The translations under genes were made by a program, and so were the position numbers. The notes beneath the pieces were generated by a model. It saw nothing but the letters and a program-made list of their open reading frames with translations. It did not search any database and was not told the DNA's origin. Below, one piece after another: positions 36,585 to 38,580 of a DNA stretch of 38,580 nucleotides (its first letter is position 1; every line of letters starts with the position of its first letter). This DNA comes from UM-FILTER-39-64 sp964367055 (GTDB taxonomy: Bacteria > Patescibacteriota > Minisyncoccia > UBA6257 > UBA9933): contig CAYIWD010000003.1 of NCBI GenBank assembly GCA_964367055.1, forward strand, positions 1-38,580, read 5' to 3'.

Positions 36585-37334
36585 ATGCAAAATCAAATTC
36601 GCGTAATTTATGAAGATAAAAATTTCTTGGCGGTTTATAAGCCGGCAGGCGTGCTGGTACACAGCACGCAATTAAGAATTAAGAATGCAGAATTAAGAAT
36701 TAATGAGCCGACCTTGGTTGATTGGGTGCTAAAAAAATATCCGGAAATTAAGAATGTCGGTGATCAACCAGAAATCCGGCCGGGTATTGTGCATCGTTTG
36801 GACAAAGACACTTCCGGTGTTATTTTAGTTGCTAAAAACCAGAAATATTTTGAATATTTAAAAAATCTTTTTAAGGTCGGGCAAATTAAAAAAACTTATC
36901 TGGCTTTGGTTTATGGCAGGGTTGAGCCAAAAACCGGAGTTATAAAAAAACCAATTTATCTTAAACCCGGCACAATTAAAAGAACCATCTGGCAAGGTAA
37001 AATGGAAAAAGAAGCGATTACGGAATATCGTGTGCTGAAATATTTTCATATAACAAATCAGGACGATCGTCGCAATTTGTTATATTTTTCTTTAATTAAG
37101 GTGATGCCCAAAACCGGTCGCACACACCAAATTAGAGTTCATATGGCTTCAATTCAGCATCCTGTTGTTGGCGACGCTCTTTACGGCTTAAAAACAAATC
37201 CGTTTGGTTTGAAAAGATTATTTCTTCACGCCGAATCATTGGAATTTGAAGCGACGAGTGGCCAAAGAATTAAAATTGAATCCGGTTTACCGGAAGAGTT
37301 AAAATTGATTTTGAAAAAGTTGACTAATAAATAA
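36585..37334 (+). CDS. RluA-family pseudouridine synthase
   Basis: 249 aa from ATG 36585; an upstream extension overlapping the small membrane gene is rejected because the family start is IRVIYEDKNFLAVYKPAGVLVH. Catalytic motif HRLDKDTSGVILVAK (about residues 70-84) carries the active Asp. KTYLALVYG, TEYRVLK, KTGRTHQIRVHMASIQHPVVGD and LFLHAESLEF are also family features. There is no S4 domain. It modifies uridines in rRNA or tRNA; the target cannot be told. A 12-residue repeat (QLRIKNAELRIN) sits after the first strand. It is followed at 22 nt by rplS. Confidence 0.93.
   Translation: MQNQIRVIYEDKNFLAVYKPAGVLVHSTQLRIKNAELRINEPTLVDWVLKKYPEIKNVGDQPEIRPGIVHRLDKDTSGVILVAKNQKYFEYLKNLFKVGQIKKTYLALVYGRVEPKTGVIKKPIYLKPGTIKRTIWQGKMEKEAITEYRVLKYFHITNQDDRRNLLYFSLIKVMPKTGRTHQIRVHMASIQHPVVGDALYGLKTNPFGLKRLFLHAESLEFEATSGQRIKIESGLPEELKLILKKLTNK
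36669..36705 (+). repeat. AATTAAGAATTAAGAATG-unit repeat read in frame in the rluA-family gene
   Basis: Encodes QLRIKNAELRIN between GVLVHST and EPTLVDWVLKKYP, where related proteins have a short loop. Confidence 0.62.
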
Positions 37335-37356
37335 GTAGTTGCTAATATGTCATCGT

Positions 37357-37659
37357 ATGATTGATAAAGAAATTTTAGATCGAATAAAATCCGGAGCTAT
37401 GATTTCTGTTCAGGATAAATTCGGCAGTTTTCAGGGCATAGTTTTGGCTAGGAAACACGGCAATGAAATTGGCGCGACTTTTACGGTTAGGGCAACTATT
37501 GCCGGAGTAGCAGTAGAAAAAATTTACCCGATTAATTCACCTAATATTTTAAAAGTGAAAATTTTAAGTTCTCCAAAAAAAGTCCATCGGTCAAAACTTT
37601 ATTTCTTGCGCAATATCTCCAAGAAAAGATCACGTCAAAAAATCGGCGTGGCGGCGTAA
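37357..37659 (+). CDS. rplS: 50S ribosomal protein L19
   Basis: 100 aa from ATG 37357. IKSGAMISVQDK, FQGIVLARKHGNEIGATFTVRATIAGVAVEKIYPINSPNI and SKLYFLRN follow the bL19 pattern (GDTVRVxxx, EGVVIxRxGxGxxxTFTVRKIS.GVGVERxFPxxSPxI). The sequence GATFTVRATIAGVAVEK is divergent at the usual KIS.GVGVE. It sits at the subunit interface of the ribosome. No Shine-Dalgarno site. The upstream TTG extension has no family support. Confidence 0.93.
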   Translation: MIDKEILDRIKSGAMISVQDKFGSFQGIVLARKHGNEIGATFTVRATIAGVAVEKIYPINSPNILKVKILSSPKKVHRSKLYFLRNISKKRSRQKIGVAA

Positions 37660-37845
37660 ACAACTTTAAATTAAAAGCAAATTTTACTATTTATATTATA
37701 TTTGTTTAATTTTTTATATATATATTAGGTATACGCTAATAGCTTGAGGTATGATATAATGATTTGGGGTAGGGAAGAGCGGAAAAAATAATAAAAATGC
37801 AGTAAAGAAGATGGGAAAAAGACGAGAAAAAGAAAAATAATTACT

Positions 37846-38493
37846 ATGAAACCGTTAGAAAAAGTTAAAATTAAGTGGTCGTCGAATTTTGCTTACGCGA
37901 TAGGGCTTTTAACAACCGATGGAAGTTTATCAACGGATGGAAGACATATAGAAATTACATCAAAAGACGAAGAGCAGCTTAAAAATTTTATTAAATGTTT
38001 AAATATTAAAAATAAAATAGGATTTAAACATTCTGGTTCTGGCAAATTACATAAAAGAGTCCAATTCAGTGATGTTAATTTTTATAAATTTTTAATGATT
38101 ATCGGCCTAATGCCAAGAAAAACGAAAATAATAGCGGCCATAAAAATTCCAAAAAGTTATTTTTTTGATTTTTTACGCGGCCACTTTGATGGCGATGGAA
38201 CTTTTTATTCTTATTGGGATCCGCGCTGGAGATCTAGCTATATGTTTTATAGTGTTTTTGTTTCGGCGAGCAAAAGTCATATTGGTTGGCTTCAAAAAGA
38301 AATTTCTAATTTTTTGAAAATAAAAGGACATATTACAAAAAGCGTTAATGATTCGGTTTATCAACTAAAATACGCAAAGGCGGAATCATTGAAATTATTG
38401 CCAAAAGTATATTATGATAAGAACGTAATTTGCCTTTCGCGAAAACGGCAGAAAATAGAAAAGGCATTAAAAATAATTAATAAAAATCTATAA
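37846..38493 (+). CDS. LAGLIDADG-like homing endonuclease
   Basis: 215 aa with two degenerate LAGLIDADG motifs: AYAIGLLTTDGSLS (about residues 16-29) and FLRGHFDGDGTF (about 106-117), each with the acidic residue expected at the active site. GRHIEITSKDEEQLKNFIKCL and VSASKSHIGWLQKEI are typical strand-helix elements that follow each motif. It is a stand-alone gene, not inside a recognisable intron or intein. It ends 14 nt before a tRNA-Leu gene. A 186-bp gap upstream holds AT-rich DNA with a TATAAT-like box near 37755. No Shine-Dalgarno site. Confidence 0.85.
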   Translation: MKPLEKVKIKWSSNFAYAIGLLTTDGSLSTDGRHIEITSKDEEQLKNFIKCLNIKNKIGFKHSGSGKLHKRVQFSDVNFYKFLMIIGLMPRKTKIIAAIKIPKSYFFDFLRGHFDGDGTFYSYWDPRWRSSYMFYSVFVSASKSHIGWLQKEISNFLKIKGHITKSVNDSVYQLKYAKAESLKLLPKVYYDKNVICLSRKRQKIEKALKIINKNL

Positions 38494-38507
38494 AAATATA
38501 CAGATAC

Positions 38508-38580
38508 GCGCGGGTGGTGAAACCTGGTAAACACGCCATCTTGAGGTGGTGGTGCCGAAAGGCTTGGAGGTTCAAATCCT
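38508..38580 (+). tRNA. tRNA-Leu (anticodon GAG), cut by the window end
   Basis: 5' acceptor GCGCGGG, D-arm with GTG and CTGG loop, anticodon stem CCATC/GGTGG around TTGAGGT (GAG), a variable arm (TGCCGAAAGGCT) and the start of the T-arm GGAGGTTCAAATCCT. The 3' acceptor should follow past 38580. Confidence 0.9.

Noticed and set aside
1..38580. CRISPR array from the many short repeats
   Set aside because: Repeats are dispersed or tandem without regular unique spacers, and no cas gene is present.
1..38580. UGA recoded as glycine, as in some candidate phyla
   Set aside because: rpmI and the 165-aa gene end at TGA exactly where the families end.

Overview
The window looks like a piece of a Candidate Phyla Radiation (Patescibacteria, most likely Parcubacteria-type) chromosome. 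It is AT-rich and densely packed, with short informational and glycolytic genes and several genes overlapping by a few bases. UGA acts as a normal stop codon (rpmI and the 165-aa gene end in TGA). I recognise no transposase, prophage or CRISPR array. The taxonomic placement is an inference from gene content and style.

Layout. 1-2.8 kb: tRNA-Ala, a small conserved protein, tRNA-Pro, the CCA-adding enzyme, tRNA-Arg, a tRNA fragment, tRNA-Lys, a stand-alone NIF3/YqfO C-terminal domain and tRNA-Gly. 2.8-6 kb: ECF sigma with a membrane anti-sigma-like partner, HU, and RNase Y. 6-16.4 kb: a lower-glycolysis block, with gpmI on + and ileS, glycerate 2-kinase, ppsA, a Nudix gene and eno on -. Together these connect glycerate, 2-phosphoglycerate, PEP and pyruvate. 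16.5-19.2 kb: argS and two Shine-Dalgarno-led accessory genes. 19.3-21.2 kb: smpB, tmRNA and infC-rpmI-rplT. 21.2-27.3 kb: Nudix, PolX, a membrane-anchored Clp-type ATPase, a small membrane protein and a sigma-70 factor. 27.3-28 kb: a cluster of broken tRNA-Ile copies around one intact tRNA-Ile and a GIY-YIG gene. 28-32 kb: a PilO-like gene, dprA and topA. 32-35.7 kb: a RelA/SpoT homologue and parB-parA. 35.7-38.6 kb: tRNA-Leu, a DUF4258/DUF2283 pair, an RluA-family synthase, rplS, a LAGLIDADG-like endonuclease gene and a second tRNA-Leu cut by the window end.

Most striking is how much small repetitive DNA sits inside genes. A 34-36 bp double-hairpin element occurs four times: three times at the same point of a tRNA D-loop (between GG and U20) and once in frame in cca. 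A 45-bp element adds 15 codons to cca and has a doubled 92-bp inverted relative beside HU. A 39-bp element adds 13 codons to both argS and the glycerate kinase. Lower-complexity repeats are read in frame in ppsA (twice), ileS, polX, parB and an rluA-family gene. Small palindromes sit in eno, glycerate kinase, dprA and tmRNA. This resembles the Rickettsia palindromic elements, which also insert in frame into protein and RNA genes.

Other notable points: an IleRS carrying a complete histidine-phosphatase domain; a GIY-YIG gene whose start codon lies in tRNA-Ile sequence and whose frame runs through the next tRNA-Ile; a contrast between housekeeping genes with -10 boxes about 6 nt from the ATG (apparently leaderless) and a few accessory genes with strong Shine-Dalgarno sites; and a probable AUU start for infC directly after tmRNA.
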